Assembly: GCA_964528675.1 (NCBI GenBank)
Contig: CAZGTU010000016.1
Location: forward strand, 1 to 64,000
From: CAYRTD01 sp964528675
GTDB lineage: Bacteria; Bacteroidota; Bacteroidia; Bacteroidales; GCA-2748055
Direction: 5' to 3'
Length of the DNA stretch: 64,000 bases
This document shows positions 9,548-19,404 of this stretch, piece after piece (position 1 is the first letter of the stretch; each line of letters starts with the position of its first letter). Made by a program: the position numbers and the translations under genes. The notes below the pieces were generated by a model that ran no database searches, had not been told where the DNA came from, and saw only the letters and a program-made list of their open reading frames with translations.

Positions 9548-11386
9548 ATGATGACTTCAACTATTTACATCAAAAACATCATTCTTTTCTTTTTATTATC
9601 TGTAAGTCTGGCATCCAATGGTCAGAACAAAATTTATGTTTCCCCCAAAGGTGATGATGCAAACACAGGTTCATTAAAAAAGCCATTCAAAACCATTCAA
9701 AGGGCACAGGCAGAGGTGAAAAAGATTAACTATCAAATGGAAGACGATATCCATGTCTTTCTTAGAGGAGGTGTTTATCAGTTGGTAAAGCCTCTTGTCT
9801 TTACAGCAATGGATGGTGGTTCTAACGATCATAAGGTTATATATTCGGCGTACCCGGAAGAATCTCCTGTAATAAGCGGAGGTGAAATAATTGAAAACTG
9901 GAACTTAACCGATAATGGTATTTGGGTTGCCAAATACCATGGCCCCTATTTCAGGCAATTGTATGTCAATGGTGAGCCAAGAATCCGGGCACGTGAGCCG
10001 GATGGTGATGCGTATTTCCGGGTTATCAATTACGATTTTAAACACAGGGAGATCCTGGTTCACAGAAATGACGTTAATAGTATCATTGGTGAGAATATCA
10101 ATGGCATGGAAATGATATTGCAAATGCATTGGGCTGAAAGTGTTTTAAGGCTTCAGTCTCTTGGAGTTTATGGCCCTTACAATGTAAAAAATGCAAATGT
10201 TGTCATACACCCTGATGATGCAGAGATTATATTTAACCGTCCGCATCCGGGCCATAGGGCCGGACAATCATACCATCTTGAAAACGCGTTGTCATTTCTT
10301 AATCAACCCGGAGAATGGTTCTTCGATAATGAAGAAAATCTGGTGTATTATAAACCATTTATCAACGAAACCCTGGAGAACATCACTTTCATCGCTCCAA
10401 AAATTAAAAATTTGGTTGTAATTAGCGGTGAACGGGAGGAACCTGTCGGGAATTTGATATTTCAGGGGATTAATTTCATGTATTCCAACTGGAATCGTCC
10501 GGGTAATGATACCTATTCAAACATTCAGGCCGGAATGTTCATTTTTAATTCAGACAGTGCCAACAACAACACTGTTCTCAGACCTCCATCGGCTGTTCAT
10601 GTTACCTGGGCACGGAACATTGAATTCCGTAACAATGTTTTCAGCAATCTCGGCAGTACAGGCCTGGATTTAAATTTTGGTACATCGGGATGTAAAATCG
10701 AAGGAAACGTTTTTAAAGAAATCTCTGGTGGTGGGATAATGGTAGGTAAATTTGTCAAAGATTCCACCACCTATATCAATAACCCTTATAATCCTTCAGA
10801 TAAAAGAATAGTTTCAACCGGCGATCTGATCAAAAACAATTACATTACCGGTATTGGAAGGGATTATTATGGTACATGTGGTATTGCAGCGGGCTTTGCT
10901 GATAATGTACAAATATTGCACAATTACATTTATAATGTTCCATACACGGGCATCAGCGTGGGTTATGGATGGACCGATGAAGATAATGCGATGAAAAACA
11001 ACCGCATCGAACATAACGAAATCCGCAGGTCTATGGCTATTCTTGCCGATGGTGCCGGAATATATACTCTATCGAAGCAACCCGGGACAACCATAAAGGG
11101 AAATTACATACACGACCTGAAAAAATCTCCCTGGGCATCACCCTGGCCCATGGCAGGTATTTATCTCGATAATGCCAGCGGTGGAACGATTGAACGACCA
11201 TTAGTAGTGGAGAGGAACGTTGTGGATATCAGTTTTGAAGATGGAAAACCTTTCATATTTGGTAAGAAATATATCGTTTTTTTGGTGAACAATTTCATGA
11301 GACCAACCGATGAAGATGAATGCAAAATAATCATAGATCAGGCCGGGTTGGAAGATGAATACAAGAGTTTAGTACCAGGGATGTAA
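9548..11386 (+). CDS. Right-handed beta-helix protein, GH141-like (1)
   Basis: Secreted right-handed parallel beta-helix enzyme candidate. The ATG at 9548 (or 9551) is preferred over an in-frame TTG at 9521. A signal peptide precedes SNGQNKIYVSPKGDD. The opening YVSPKGDDANTG...KPFKTIQRAQAEV and the later FRQLYVNGEPRIRAREPDG resemble GH141-type proteins (fucosidase or xylanase activities have been described in that family) as I remember them. Residues about 280-560 hold repeated N-rich coils such as NNVFSNLG, GGGIMVGK and AGIYTLSKQ. The length is about 612 residues. The gene ends 15 bp before the symporter at 11402, suggesting one operon. Assignment to GH141 rather than another beta-helix family is inference from pattern only. 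Confidence 0.7.
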   Translation: MMTSTIYIKNIILFFLLSVSLASNGQNKIYVSPKGDDANTGSLKKPFKTIQRAQAEVKKINYQMEDDIHVFLRGGVYQLVKPLVFTAMDGGSNDHKVIYSAYPEESPVISGGEIIENWNLTDNGIWVAKYHGPYFRQLYVNGEPRIRAREPDGDAYFRVINYDFKHREILVHRNDVNSIIGENINGMEMILQMHWAESVLRLQSLGVYGPYNVKNANVVIHPDDAEIIFNRPHPGHRAGQSYHLENALSFLNQPGEWFFDNEENLVYYKPFINETLENITFIAPKIKNLVVISGEREEPVGNLIFQGINFMYSNWNRPGNDTYSNIQAGMFIFNSDSANNNTVLRPPSAVHVTWARNIEFRNNVFSNLGSTGLDLNFGTSGCKIEGNVFKEISGGGIMVGKFVKDSTTYINNPYNPSDKRIVSTGDLIKNNYITGIGRDYYGTCGIAAGFADNVQILHNYIYNVPYTGISVGYGWTDEDNAMKNNRIEHNEIRRSMAILADGAGIYTLSKQPGTTIKGNYIHDLKKSPWASPWPMAGIYLDNASGGTIERPLVVERNVVDISFEDGKPFIFGKKYIVFLVNNFMRPTDEDECKIIIDQAGLEDEYKSLVPGM

Positions 11387-11401
11387 AAATGAATACTTAT
11401 T

Positions 11402-13003
11402 ATGGGAACATTTGATCTGGTCATAATTGGTTTGTATTTGGGTTTAGTCTTATTAATAGGGTTACTCTCCGGGGCCATAAAAAGCAAAACGAGCGATGGC
11501 TTTTTTTTAGCCGGACATTCACTGAAGTGGCCTATGATAGGGGCTGCCCTGTTTGCTGCAAATATCTCTACTATACAAATGGTTGGACTAGCAGGACAAG
11601 GATTCAGTGATGGATTGGTTTGGGGAAATTTTGAATGGATGGCAGCATTTTTACTTATCGTGCTTGGGCTTATATTTGCACCCTTTTATTTTAAATCGAA
11701 AATTTCCACCTTGCCCGAGTTCTTTGAAAAGAGGTATTCTTCACAGGTTAGGGTAATGCTTGCTGTTATTTCTTTGGTAATGGCGCTTTTTGTTCATATT
11801 GGGGTAAGTCTTTATGCAGGAGCAGTTGTGTTCGAGAATTTTTTTGGGATCAATAAATATACTTCAATTTTAATAATTGCAGGGGTTACATTAGTTTACA
11901 CGGTTGCCGGAGGGCTTAAAGCGGTGGTAATTACTGAAACTATACAGACTTTTATTTTGATTATCGGGGCATCTGTAATGGTTGTTTTAGCTTACTCGCA
12001 ACTTTCTGAGATAGGTTTGAATTCCTGGGATGAAATAAAAGAGGCTTGTAAACCAGGCCAGCTTAGCATGATACATTCTTCTTCGGAAAGCCCTCTGCCC
12101 TGGTGGACTGTAGTTCTGGGCTATCCCGTGTTGGGTCTAAGTTACTGGTGCGCGGATCAAACCATTGTTCAAAAAGTATTGGGAGCAAAAACCCTCAGAG
12201 ATGCTCAAGCCGGGCCTGTTTTTGCAGGTTTTATCAAAATATTTCCTGTTTTCATCATGGTTTTTCCCGGGGTATTCGCTTATATTTTATTTGGCAGCAG
12301 TGTTTCTCATCCCGATTATGCCTTACCAGAACTAATTGTCAGGGTTTTGCCCGTGGGTTTTAAAGGATTGATGGCAGCAGCATTAATGGCTGCTTTAATG
12401 AGTACCATTGCAGCAGCACTCAACAGCTCGGGCACTTTGGTAGCAATTGATATTATAAAAAAATCATTCCCGAAAACAAAAGAAAAATCACTGGTATTAG
12501 CAGGCAGAATAACAATTGTTGCCGTAATTGTAATTGCCGTTGCCTGGTCTCCGTTAATCGAAAAGTTCCCAACTTTGTTCATAGCGATTAATGACTTGTT
12601 GGCCGTTCTTTCCCCACCAATAGCCAGCGTGTTGCTACTGGGTATCATGTGGAAAAGAGGAACAAGGGAAGCGGGCTTGTATACCATGATTTGCGGGTTT
12701 GTACTTGGGATATTAGCATTTATTGTCGACTTTGAGCCAATTACAGGAGTAAGGTATATTACTGAGGTGCTTGGCATTCATTTTTTGATGAAAGCCTGGT
12801 GGTTGTTTGTCTTTTGCACGCTACTGTTTATTGTTGTTTCCTTGCTTACCCCCAAGCCAGACATGGAAATGATTAGTAAAGTAACACTGAAACGCCCCCT
12901 GGATTTTATCACGAAAGGGAAGTTATCGGGAATAGGTGATCCCAGGATTTTATCGGCGATACTGCTCGTTCTCATGATTATATTATATGTAACTTTTAAA
13001 TAA
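11402..13003 (+). CDS. SSS-family sodium:solute symporter (sugar type)
   Basis: Sodium-coupled sugar symporter of the SSS/SGLT family, 533 residues with about 13-14 hydrophobic segments. Family landmarks are SDGFFLAGHSLKWPMIGAAL near 30-50, LPEFFEKRYSS near 105, VYTVAGGLKAVVITETIQ near 160-180, GYPVLGLSYWCADQTIVQK near 239-257 and AALMAALMSTIAAALNSSGT near 324-343, the region of the conserved sodium site. It sits between a GH141-like gene and a mutarotase, so it probably imports the monosaccharide released by this cluster, plausibly a deoxy-hexose. A second intact homologue is at 55471, and three further fragments or partial genes occur in the window. Confidence 0.9.
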   Translation: MGTFDLVIIGLYLGLVLLIGLLSGAIKSKTSDGFFLAGHSLKWPMIGAALFAANISTIQMVGLAGQGFSDGLVWGNFEWMAAFLLIVLGLIFAPFYFKSKISTLPEFFEKRYSSQVRVMLAVISLVMALFVHIGVSLYAGAVVFENFFGINKYTSILIIAGVTLVYTVAGGLKAVVITETIQTFILIIGASVMVVLAYSQLSEIGLNSWDEIKEACKPGQLSMIHSSSESPLPWWTVVLGYPVLGLSYWCADQTIVQKVLGAKTLRDAQAGPVFAGFIKIFPVFIMVFPGVFAYILFGSSVSHPDYALPELIVRVLPVGFKGLMAAALMAALMSTIAAALNSSGTLVAIDIIKKSFPKTKEKSLVLAGRITIVAVIVIAVAWSPLIEKFPTLFIAINDLLAVLSPPIASVLLLGIMWKRGTREAGLYTMICGFVLGILAFIVDFEPITGVRYITEVLGIHFLMKAWWLFVFCTLLFIVVSLLTPKPDMEMISKVTLKRPLDFITKGKLSGIGDPRILSAILLVLMIILYVTFK

Positions 13004-13011
13004 AGAAAGAC

Positions 13012-13467
13012 ATGAAAAAAAAACAACGGTTAGTAACCTATTTATCTTTTACGGTATTAGTGGTTTCCATTATAGTTTTTTTTCTTTCATACCGGTTTTA
13101 CCTTGCTTCTCAGACGAAGATAAGTCCGGTCAAAAGAGCAAATACAGAACGATTTGGAATGATTATTAAATTAAAACCGGAAAAAAAAGAAGAGTATAAA
13201 GCCTTGCACGCTAATCCATGGCCGGGTGTATTAAATATGATCAAAGAATGTAATATTCAAAATTATTCCATTTTTTTAAAGGATAGCTTACTGTTCAGCT
13301 ATTTTGAGTACACGGGGAATGATTTTGCTGCCGACATGGAACGTATGACAGAAGATTCTCTCACCAGAGAATGGTGGAAACGTACCGATCCCTGCCAAAT
13401 TCCAATGAAAAGCAGAGAGCAAGGGGAGAGGTGGGTTACCATGGAAGAGGTGTTTCATACAGATTAA
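13012..13467 (+). CDS. Membrane-anchored L-rhamnose/L-fucose mutarotase-like protein
   Basis: Small alpha+beta-barrel protein of the L-rhamnose mutarotase (RhaM/YiiL) family. Family blocks are MIIKLKPEKKEEYKALHA (with the candidate catalytic His), NYSIFLKDSLLFSYFEY and REWWKRTDPCQ. Unusually for RhaM it begins with a transmembrane helix at about residues 8-30, which would tether it to the inner membrane. Whether the domain faces the cytoplasm or the periplasm is not decided by sequence. It starts 8 bp after the symporter, so the two are almost certainly co-expressed; anomer conversion would feed or follow transport. Rhamnose and fucose mutarotases are hard to separate by eye; GH29 and GH141-like neighbours make fucose plausible, GH39 and GH105 make rhamnose plausible. 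Confidence 0.8.
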   Translation: MKKKQRLVTYLSFTVLVVSIIVFFLSYRFYLASQTKISPVKRANTERFGMIIKLKPEKKEEYKALHANPWPGVLNMIKECNIQNYSIFLKDSLLFSYFEYTGNDFAADMERMTEDSLTREWWKRTDPCQIPMKSREQGERWVTMEEVFHTD

Positions 13468-13540
13468 CCAGAATTTTTAACATTATTCTCTTATTGAAAT
13501 AAAAATAAATGTTTCATATAAATTTATAAAAAATTGAACC

Positions 13541-15817
13541 ATGAAAAAAAGTGTTTTTAGTTTTAGGTTTTTGAGGAGTCTGGCCCTCCTCGCACTAATC
13601 ATTACATTTGCAACCAATTGCACCCAGGAACAGGGAACATCCTTTTATGTGGCACCAAACGGGAACGATGAAAATCCCGGCACCCTGGAAAATCCTTTTG
13701 CTACAATTGAAGCAGCCAGAGATGCAATCCGGCAATTGAAAGAAATGAATGAAGAATACGAAAAACCTGTTACAGTTTACCTGATGGAAGGTAGCTATTC
13801 AGTATCATCTACCATCGAATTCGATGAAAATGACGGGGGAACAAGCGATGCTCCAATAACCTATACCAGCTATAAAAACGGGAAAGTAAGCATAAATGGA
13901 GGAATTGCCTTAGACCCCAATGAATTTGAGCCGGTAACGGATAAAGCTGTACTGGACATTTTAATAGATGAGAAGTCAAAGGAAAAATTGCTGCAAATTA
14001 ACCTGAAAGAAAAAGGGATCACGGAATATGGCACATTTAAGCAACATGGTTTTTCAATAGCTATTTTACCTGCCCCCATGGAATTATTTGTAAACACGAA
14101 TCCCCAGGTTGTTGCCCGGTACCCGAATGAAGGCAAGGTGCCGGTTTCAGAAGTATATAGAGAAAGCTCCAGGGCTATAGATGAAGATTTTTCCGCCATA
14201 CCGGGTATTATCGGGTATGATTACAACCGCCCACACTTGTGGAATTCACCAGATAAAATTTGGTTATGGGGTTATTTTATGGCTGGATTTGCCGATGATA
14301 ACCTCGGTATTGAAAAAATTGATACAGTTGCCAAAAAAATCCACCTCAAACACGCCCATATGTTTGGGATGGTTAAAACAGATACTACTGAAGAGTGGGG
14401 GGCTAAAATAGTTGGATACTACGCTTATAACATACTGGAAGAGATTGATATGCCGGGTGAATATTTCATTGATAACGACAAGGGCATCCTCTATTATTAT
14501 CCGGTCGATGACTTTGAAAATGCCTCTGTTATGTTATCTTATGTGGAAGAACCATTAATTGCCATTGAAAATACCTCCAATTTGCTTTTCAAAAATATGG
14601 ATATTGAATACGGGAAAGGAATAGGAATATATATTGAAGCCGGTGAAAATGTGAAATTCACGGGATGCAACATCCGTAATTTCGGGACTGTTGGTGCCAT
14701 GCTCGGCAAAGGGGTTTCCGGTGCCGATTATCCTATCCATGAATTTACCGGGAAATTAAAATCCAGAACTGTTGGAAATCTAAAAGCCCATCATTACGGG
14801 AACAGCGATTTTGAAAACAACGCCGGTAAAAACCATGGTTTTCAAAGTTGTAATTTTTATAATTTAGGAACGGGTGCAATTGTCCTAAGTGGAGGTAACA
14901 GAAAAACACTTGAACCTGCAGGTAATTACGTTATCAATTGTGAAATTCATGAATATAACCGGTGGAACAAAACATACTGTCCCGGTATTAAACTATTTGG
15001 CGTGGGTAATATTATTCAGCATAACCACATATTTGATGCACCCCATCAGGCTATTGAAATTTTTGGCAATGAACATCTTATCGAATATAACCACATAGAG
15101 AAAGTGGTTATGAATGTTCATGATATGGGCGCTGTATATATGGGTAGAAATCCATCAGAAAGAGGGAACGTTGTCAGGTATAACTACTTCGCGAATCTCG
15201 GTGTTCCGGGTTTTAAAAACTGTGCTATCCATATCGATGATGGGGCAAGTAATCTGTTGGTTGAGGGGAATGTATTTTACAAAGCTTCACGTGGTGATTT
15301 TGGAAATATCTTGCTTAATGGTGGTAATGATAATATAATTCGTAATAATATCTTCATTAAAGGAGCCCATACATTGTGGATAGAAAATCCATATCTGGCT
15401 GGCATTCCTCAGGATAAATTCGATCAACGATATCTGATTACAGGTTCCTGGGGAAAACGTATGTTGAAGGATATTAATATGAAAAGTGATGTTTGGCAGG
15501 AAAAATATGGCGATTTTGCAGTTTTTACAGAAGAGGGTGGTCCCGTATTTCTACATGGAAACCAGTTTTGTAAAAACGTTGCCGTCGACGAAGAATTTAT
15601 CGTTAGCAAGCATAACCTTGACACGGCCGTTTTCACCAGGAATGACTATATTTTTAGAACCAACGAAGATCCCGGGTTCGTGAATATGGAAGAACAAAAA
15701 CTCAATTTAAAAGAAAACTCTGTTGTATTCGAGGAAATACCTGATTTCGAACCCATTCCTTTTGATGAAATTGGCACTTATAAAGATGAATACAGAAAGA
15801 GATTTAACCAACCTTAA
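13541..15817 (+). CDS. Right-handed beta-helix lipoprotein, GH141-like (2)
   Basis: Second GH141-like protein, 758 residues. The N-terminus is a signal sequence ending FATNC (Cys27), so a probable lipoprotein. The mature start FYVAPNGNDENPGTLENPF and the block MELFVNTNPQVVARYPN are diverged counterparts of the first copy's YVSPKGDD and QLYVNGEPRIRARE. Beta-helix coils occupy roughly 350-640 (NLLFKNMDIEYGKG, VKFTGCNIRNFG, NIIQHNHIFDAP, EYNHIEKV, NIIRNNIFIKG). It is about 150 residues longer than copy 1, and the two are clearly not recent duplicates, so they may cut different linkages. The stop is 4 bp before the GH39 start, implying co-translation. Confidence 0.7.
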   Translation: MKKSVFSFRFLRSLALLALIITFATNCTQEQGTSFYVAPNGNDENPGTLENPFATIEAARDAIRQLKEMNEEYEKPVTVYLMEGSYSVSSTIEFDENDGGTSDAPITYTSYKNGKVSINGGIALDPNEFEPVTDKAVLDILIDEKSKEKLLQINLKEKGITEYGTFKQHGFSIAILPAPMELFVNTNPQVVARYPNEGKVPVSEVYRESSRAIDEDFSAIPGIIGYDYNRPHLWNSPDKIWLWGYFMAGFADDNLGIEKIDTVAKKIHLKHAHMFGMVKTDTTEEWGAKIVGYYAYNILEEIDMPGEYFIDNDKGILYYYPVDDFENASVMLSYVEEPLIAIENTSNLLFKNMDIEYGKGIGIYIEAGENVKFTGCNIRNFGTVGAMLGKGVSGADYPIHEFTGKLKSRTVGNLKAHHYGNSDFENNAGKNHGFQSCNFYNLGTGAIVLSGGNRKTLEPAGNYVINCEIHEYNRWNKTYCPGIKLFGVGNIIQHNHIFDAPHQAIEIFGNEHLIEYNHIEKVVMNVHDMGAVYMGRNPSERGNVVRYNYFANLGVPGFKNCAIHIDDGASNLLVEGNVFYKASRGDFGNILLNGGNDNIIRNNIFIKGAHTLWIENPYLAGIPQDKFDQRYLITGSWGKRMLKDINMKSDVWQEKYGDFAVFTEEGGPVFLHGNQFCKNVAVDEEFIVSKHNLDTAVFTRNDYIFRTNEDPGFVNMEEQKLNLKENSVVFEEIPDFEPIPFDEIGTYKDEYRKRFNQP

Positions 15818-15821
15818 AAGA

Positions 15822-18524
15822 ATGAACAAGCTGGAAGCATATATATTTCTGATATTTTCACTGGTTCCGCTTACCTTAAATGCGCAGTTCAAGGCCCCAT
15901 TTAAGATAATTCCGCCTGTTGAGGATGCCTGGGTGGATGAACAAAATCCGCAAAATAACTATGGTGACAGCAAAGGGCATATTTGTGCCAAAAATGCAGA
16001 TGATTCAGATAAAGAAATTTACATTAAATATAACATTGAAAATCTGCCGGGAAATGACTCTGTTGTACTTGCCTTTCATTGCGGATTTTTATCTTATGAT
16101 TGTTCGGATACTGGAGAAAAAGAGTTTGTTGTTCAATTGTTGCCTGTTGTTGAAGAGTGGGAAGAACATAGGATTGTTTGGGACAACAAGCCCCAAACTG
16201 CTGAAAAAGCATTGGGTGAAGTTCAATTAACACGAGATAACAAGGACTACGTATTCTCTTCTGACAAGCTAACTACATATTTAAACAAGGCTCACAAACA
16301 GGGATTAAATGAGGTTTCCTTCGCGATAAAAGGCAAAAGTAATGTAGACGGGGTTAATATTTGGATGCATGGGAAATATTGGGGGTTTTTGAATCTTGAA
16401 TGTTATTATAAACAGTCTGAAGATATAACAATAGAAATAGAGCCCGGGGCCGGATGCCACAGGCAAGAGGAAGTGGTGGTAAATATTTCCGCGAGCGAAG
16501 AAAGTGATATCTATTATACACTTGATGGAACAATGCCCGGATTGCATTCCCCAAAATATGCAAACCCAATTAAAGTTCAAAACAACAGTGAAGTAACGGC
16601 AATTGCATTTAATGGTAAAAAGAAAAGCCTGTATTATCAAAATTTTTATGCCGTCAACCAACCAGGAAGTATTGTCGTGAATGTAAATGCCGCCGCCGAA
16701 ACCGGTATTATGCAGAATTTTTGGAACGCCACCGGTTTCTCCCCTGCCGAAATACTCTTGCAACCTGATATGCGGCAAGCATGCGACTATATGGGGGCAA
16801 TCCCCAACAAAGGATTGGTATATGTCCGCCCACATTATTTCTTAAACCTGTTGGCCGTTGAAGGGATAAATACAAATACGCCCGTTTACAATTGGTCAAG
16901 ATTGGATTCTGCCATAGATGTGCTTGTCAATAACGGGCTTAAGCCAATATTTCAATTAATGGGCAACCCCTCTTCAAACCTGAATGAGTTTTCAGCCGGT
17001 TTCGATGAAAACTTTCAGGCGCAAACAGAAAGCCATGAAACATTTTTCACCAATTTTATTGAAAGAGAAAAACTTGAAGCATGGAAAAGGCTCGTCAAAG
17101 ACGTTGTTGTACATTTTATGGAACGTTACGGTTTGCACGAAGTCCGGTCATGGTATTTTGAATCTTTAAACGAGCCTGATTACGGGTCGTTTTGGAAATT
17201 TACCGAACAAGAATACCTTAACTATTATGATGCCTGTTCGGAAGCTTTGCTGGAAGTTGATCCACAAATCCGTTTTGGAGGGCCAGGAACCCCTGGAGGA
17301 TTAAAAAGCAAATACTTGAAATTGCTCCTTGCACATTGTGATACCGGCACAAACTATTTTACCGGCAAGCAGGGAAGCCGTATTGATTTTATTTCCGTAC
17401 ATGTAAAAAATGATCCCAAAACAATGGTGGAATTGGAATTGGAAGTTATCGACCACGTGAAAAAGAACCACCCCAAATTCATCATCCTTCCATTTGTTAA
17501 CGATGAAGCTGACCCGATTTCGGGATGGAGGCGTGATTATTGGTGGAGGGCAACACCATGGCATGCCGCCTTTATAGCTCAAAGCGTTGATCTTCATTAT
17601 AAAAAGATAATTGAAGCTGAAAAAATACAGTATGCTGTTCTTAGCAATGACAATGCTTTTCTTGGAAGTTGGCTGCACCGTACCCAATTTGCCAGATTTA
17701 AGGACGAAAATAACCCATCCAACTTTTCACTTGTAAAAAAACCAGCGTTTACGGTTTTTACATTATTATCCCTGCTGGGTAAAACAATGTTGGAAGCAAA
17801 TCAGCAAGAACCATTGCCCGAAAATATTGGCATTATGCCAACCATACATAAAGATGGGAGTGTTGCTATTGCCCTATATAATAAAACGGGAATTGAGATT
17901 TCCAATACAAAAAAGAGTGAGAAGGAAGATGCGATACTTGCTTGTGGTAACGAAAATGTGACACTGCAAGTCAGCAATCTATTGAATAAGGAATATTTTC
18001 TTATAAGATACCGGATAGACGAAAACAATGCAAACCCTTATAATATCTGGAAGAAAATGGGAGAACCCTCCCTTCCTGATGATGAACAGCTTCGTTTATT
18101 GCGCCAACACCAGGAAATATCAATAGAACAAATGCAAAAAACAATCGCGATTGATAAAGGTGAATATAAAGAAACCATCAGCCTGCCAGCGTCATCTGTA
18201 TGTCTTGTAAAGCTCGTACCTGTTGACATCAAGTCACCTCCTCCGGTAGTTAAAGGGCTCCGAATCAATAGATATAATAATATAAGCAAAGGTACTGATA
18301 TCATGATAAGATGGGATAGCCCTCAACAGGAGTATGTGCTGACTTATGAAGTTTGGTATTCAGAGGATAACAAAGATTTTAGAAAAGTGAACAGCACGAA
18401 ATTCATTGACAATGGCTATTTGCTCTCGTTGAATGATAAAAAAGCCAAAGGATATATTAAGATAAGAGCTGTTGATTATTGGAAAAGGGAGGGCTCCTTT
18501 TCTGAAACTCTATATTTCGAGTAA
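15822..18524 (+). CDS. Multidomain GH39-like glycosidase
   Basis: Secreted glycosidase, 900 residues from the ATG at 15822. A longer in-frame start at 15723 overlaps the previous gene and breaks the signal peptide, so I reject it. Order: signal peptide (1-21, ending NAQ), a DNRLRE/CBM96-like jelly-roll domain (about 30-195), a chitobiase C-terminal-like domain with YYTLDGTMP (about 203-277), a GH39-type TIM barrel (about 282-700) and a beta-sandwich tail. The acid/base is seen in SLNEPDYGSFW (Glu451). The best nucleophile candidate is Glu562 in FVNDEADP, which is not the common TEWN form. GH39 enzymes include beta-xylosidases, alpha-L-iduronidases and ulvan-acting members. The broken GH2 gene follows. 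Confidence 0.75.
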   Translation: MNKLEAYIFLIFSLVPLTLNAQFKAPFKIIPPVEDAWVDEQNPQNNYGDSKGHICAKNADDSDKEIYIKYNIENLPGNDSVVLAFHCGFLSYDCSDTGEKEFVVQLLPVVEEWEEHRIVWDNKPQTAEKALGEVQLTRDNKDYVFSSDKLTTYLNKAHKQGLNEVSFAIKGKSNVDGVNIWMHGKYWGFLNLECYYKQSEDITIEIEPGAGCHRQEEVVVNISASEESDIYYTLDGTMPGLHSPKYANPIKVQNNSEVTAIAFNGKKKSLYYQNFYAVNQPGSIVVNVNAAAETGIMQNFWNATGFSPAEILLQPDMRQACDYMGAIPNKGLVYVRPHYFLNLLAVEGINTNTPVYNWSRLDSAIDVLVNNGLKPIFQLMGNPSSNLNEFSAGFDENFQAQTESHETFFTNFIEREKLEAWKRLVKDVVVHFMERYGLHEVRSWYFESLNEPDYGSFWKFTEQEYLNYYDACSEALLEVDPQIRFGGPGTPGGLKSKYLKLLLAHCDTGTNYFTGKQGSRIDFISVHVKNDPKTMVELELEVIDHVKKNHPKFIILPFVNDEADPISGWRRDYWWRATPWHAAFIAQSVDLHYKKIIEAEKIQYAVLSNDNAFLGSWLHRTQFARFKDENNPSNFSLVKKPAFTVFTLLSLLGKTMLEANQQEPLPENIGIMPTIHKDGSVAIALYNKTGIEISNTKKSEKEDAILACGNENVTLQVSNLLNKEYFLIRYRIDENNANPYNIWKKMGEPSLPDDEQLRLLRQHQEISIEQMQKTIAIDKGEYKETISLPASSVCLVKLVPVDIKSPPPVVKGLRINRYNNISKGTDIMIRWDSPQQEYVLTYEVWYSEDNKDFRKVNSTKFIDNGYLLSLNDKKAKGYIKIRAVDYWKREGSFSETLYFE

Positions 18525-18624
18525 GGTGAAAATAATGTAAAGATTTTAGTTAACAAAAATAATAGTGCACTTGATTTGCCCGGATTGGTATGTATTGTGT
18601 ATAATTTATAAGAAAAAAAAGATC

Positions 18625-19404
18625 ATGAAAATCCTTTCTAAAACAACCGTATTCTTACTAGCTTTTTTTATAACAACTTTAAATTTATATAGCTTCGAAA
18701 GTGGCAGGTTAAAATATTCCATTAACAGTGACTGGAAGTTTTCGTTACAAATTGAAAACAAGCAACAAGCATTTACCTTTCCCGACAGCTTATGGAACCT
18801 TATAAATATTCCGCACACGTGGAACGATAAGGATGTAATGGACGAAACCCCGGGCTATTTCAGGGGAACTGGATGGTATAAAAAAGAAATATTTTTAAAC
18901 GAAAAAGAAAGCGGCAAACAGGTTTTCTTATATTTTGAAGGTGCAAACCAGCTTGCCAGCGTATTTGTAAACGGTAAACTTGCAGGGACACATGCAGGGG
19001 GTTACAATGCCTTTTCCTTTGATATCACACCCTACCTGAACAAAGGCCGGTTATCCAATACCATCATTGTCGAGTTAAACAACGAACACAATCCCGATAT
19101 ACCACCCCATAATGCTGATTTTTCCTATTTAGGGGGGATTTACCGCGACGTGTACCTTATGGTTACAGAGCCGGTGCATTTCGATGTGTTGGATTATGCT
19201 TCCAGCGGGGTATAAATTTCAACGCCTACGGTTACGGACAACTCGGCGATCGTGGAAATTAAAGCAAAATTGGTGAACGAATCAACAAATTAAATACCGG
19301 GTAAGAGCAGTAAAACAGCAAGGGATAGAGGTTGCCTTTTATAAAATTAAAGGGGTTCCCGTGATCAATGCTATATCAATAGAAGTAAAGCGGTCTCTGG
19401 CGAA
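18625..19404 (+). pseudogene. 5' remnant of a GH2 glycosidase gene (sugar-binding domain)
   Basis: From the ATG at 18625 (an in-frame GTG at 18565 is unlikely) a signal peptide (MKILSKTTVFLLAF...) leads into a GH2 N-terminal sugar-binding domain: SDWKFSLQ, INIPHTWNDKDV, YFRGTGWYKKEI, VFVNGKLAGTHAGGYNAFSFD and GGIYRDVYLMV. After 196 codons an in-frame TAA (19213-19215) replaces an expected aromatic codon, because the same frame continues ISTPTVTDNSAIVEIKAKL, a typical GH2 second-domain start. A second stop follows (LVNESTN-stop). Another frame then resumes YRVRAVKQQGIEVAFY and ends at 19404. No TIM barrel follows. A full GH2 would be 800-1000 residues, so this is a decayed, truncated gene. The matching 3' part may be at 30104-30612. 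Confidence 0.85.

Noticed and set aside
15723..15821. Upstream start of the GH39 gene
   Set aside because: It overlaps the beta-helix gene and places a charged stretch before the signal peptide; the ATG at 15822 is better.
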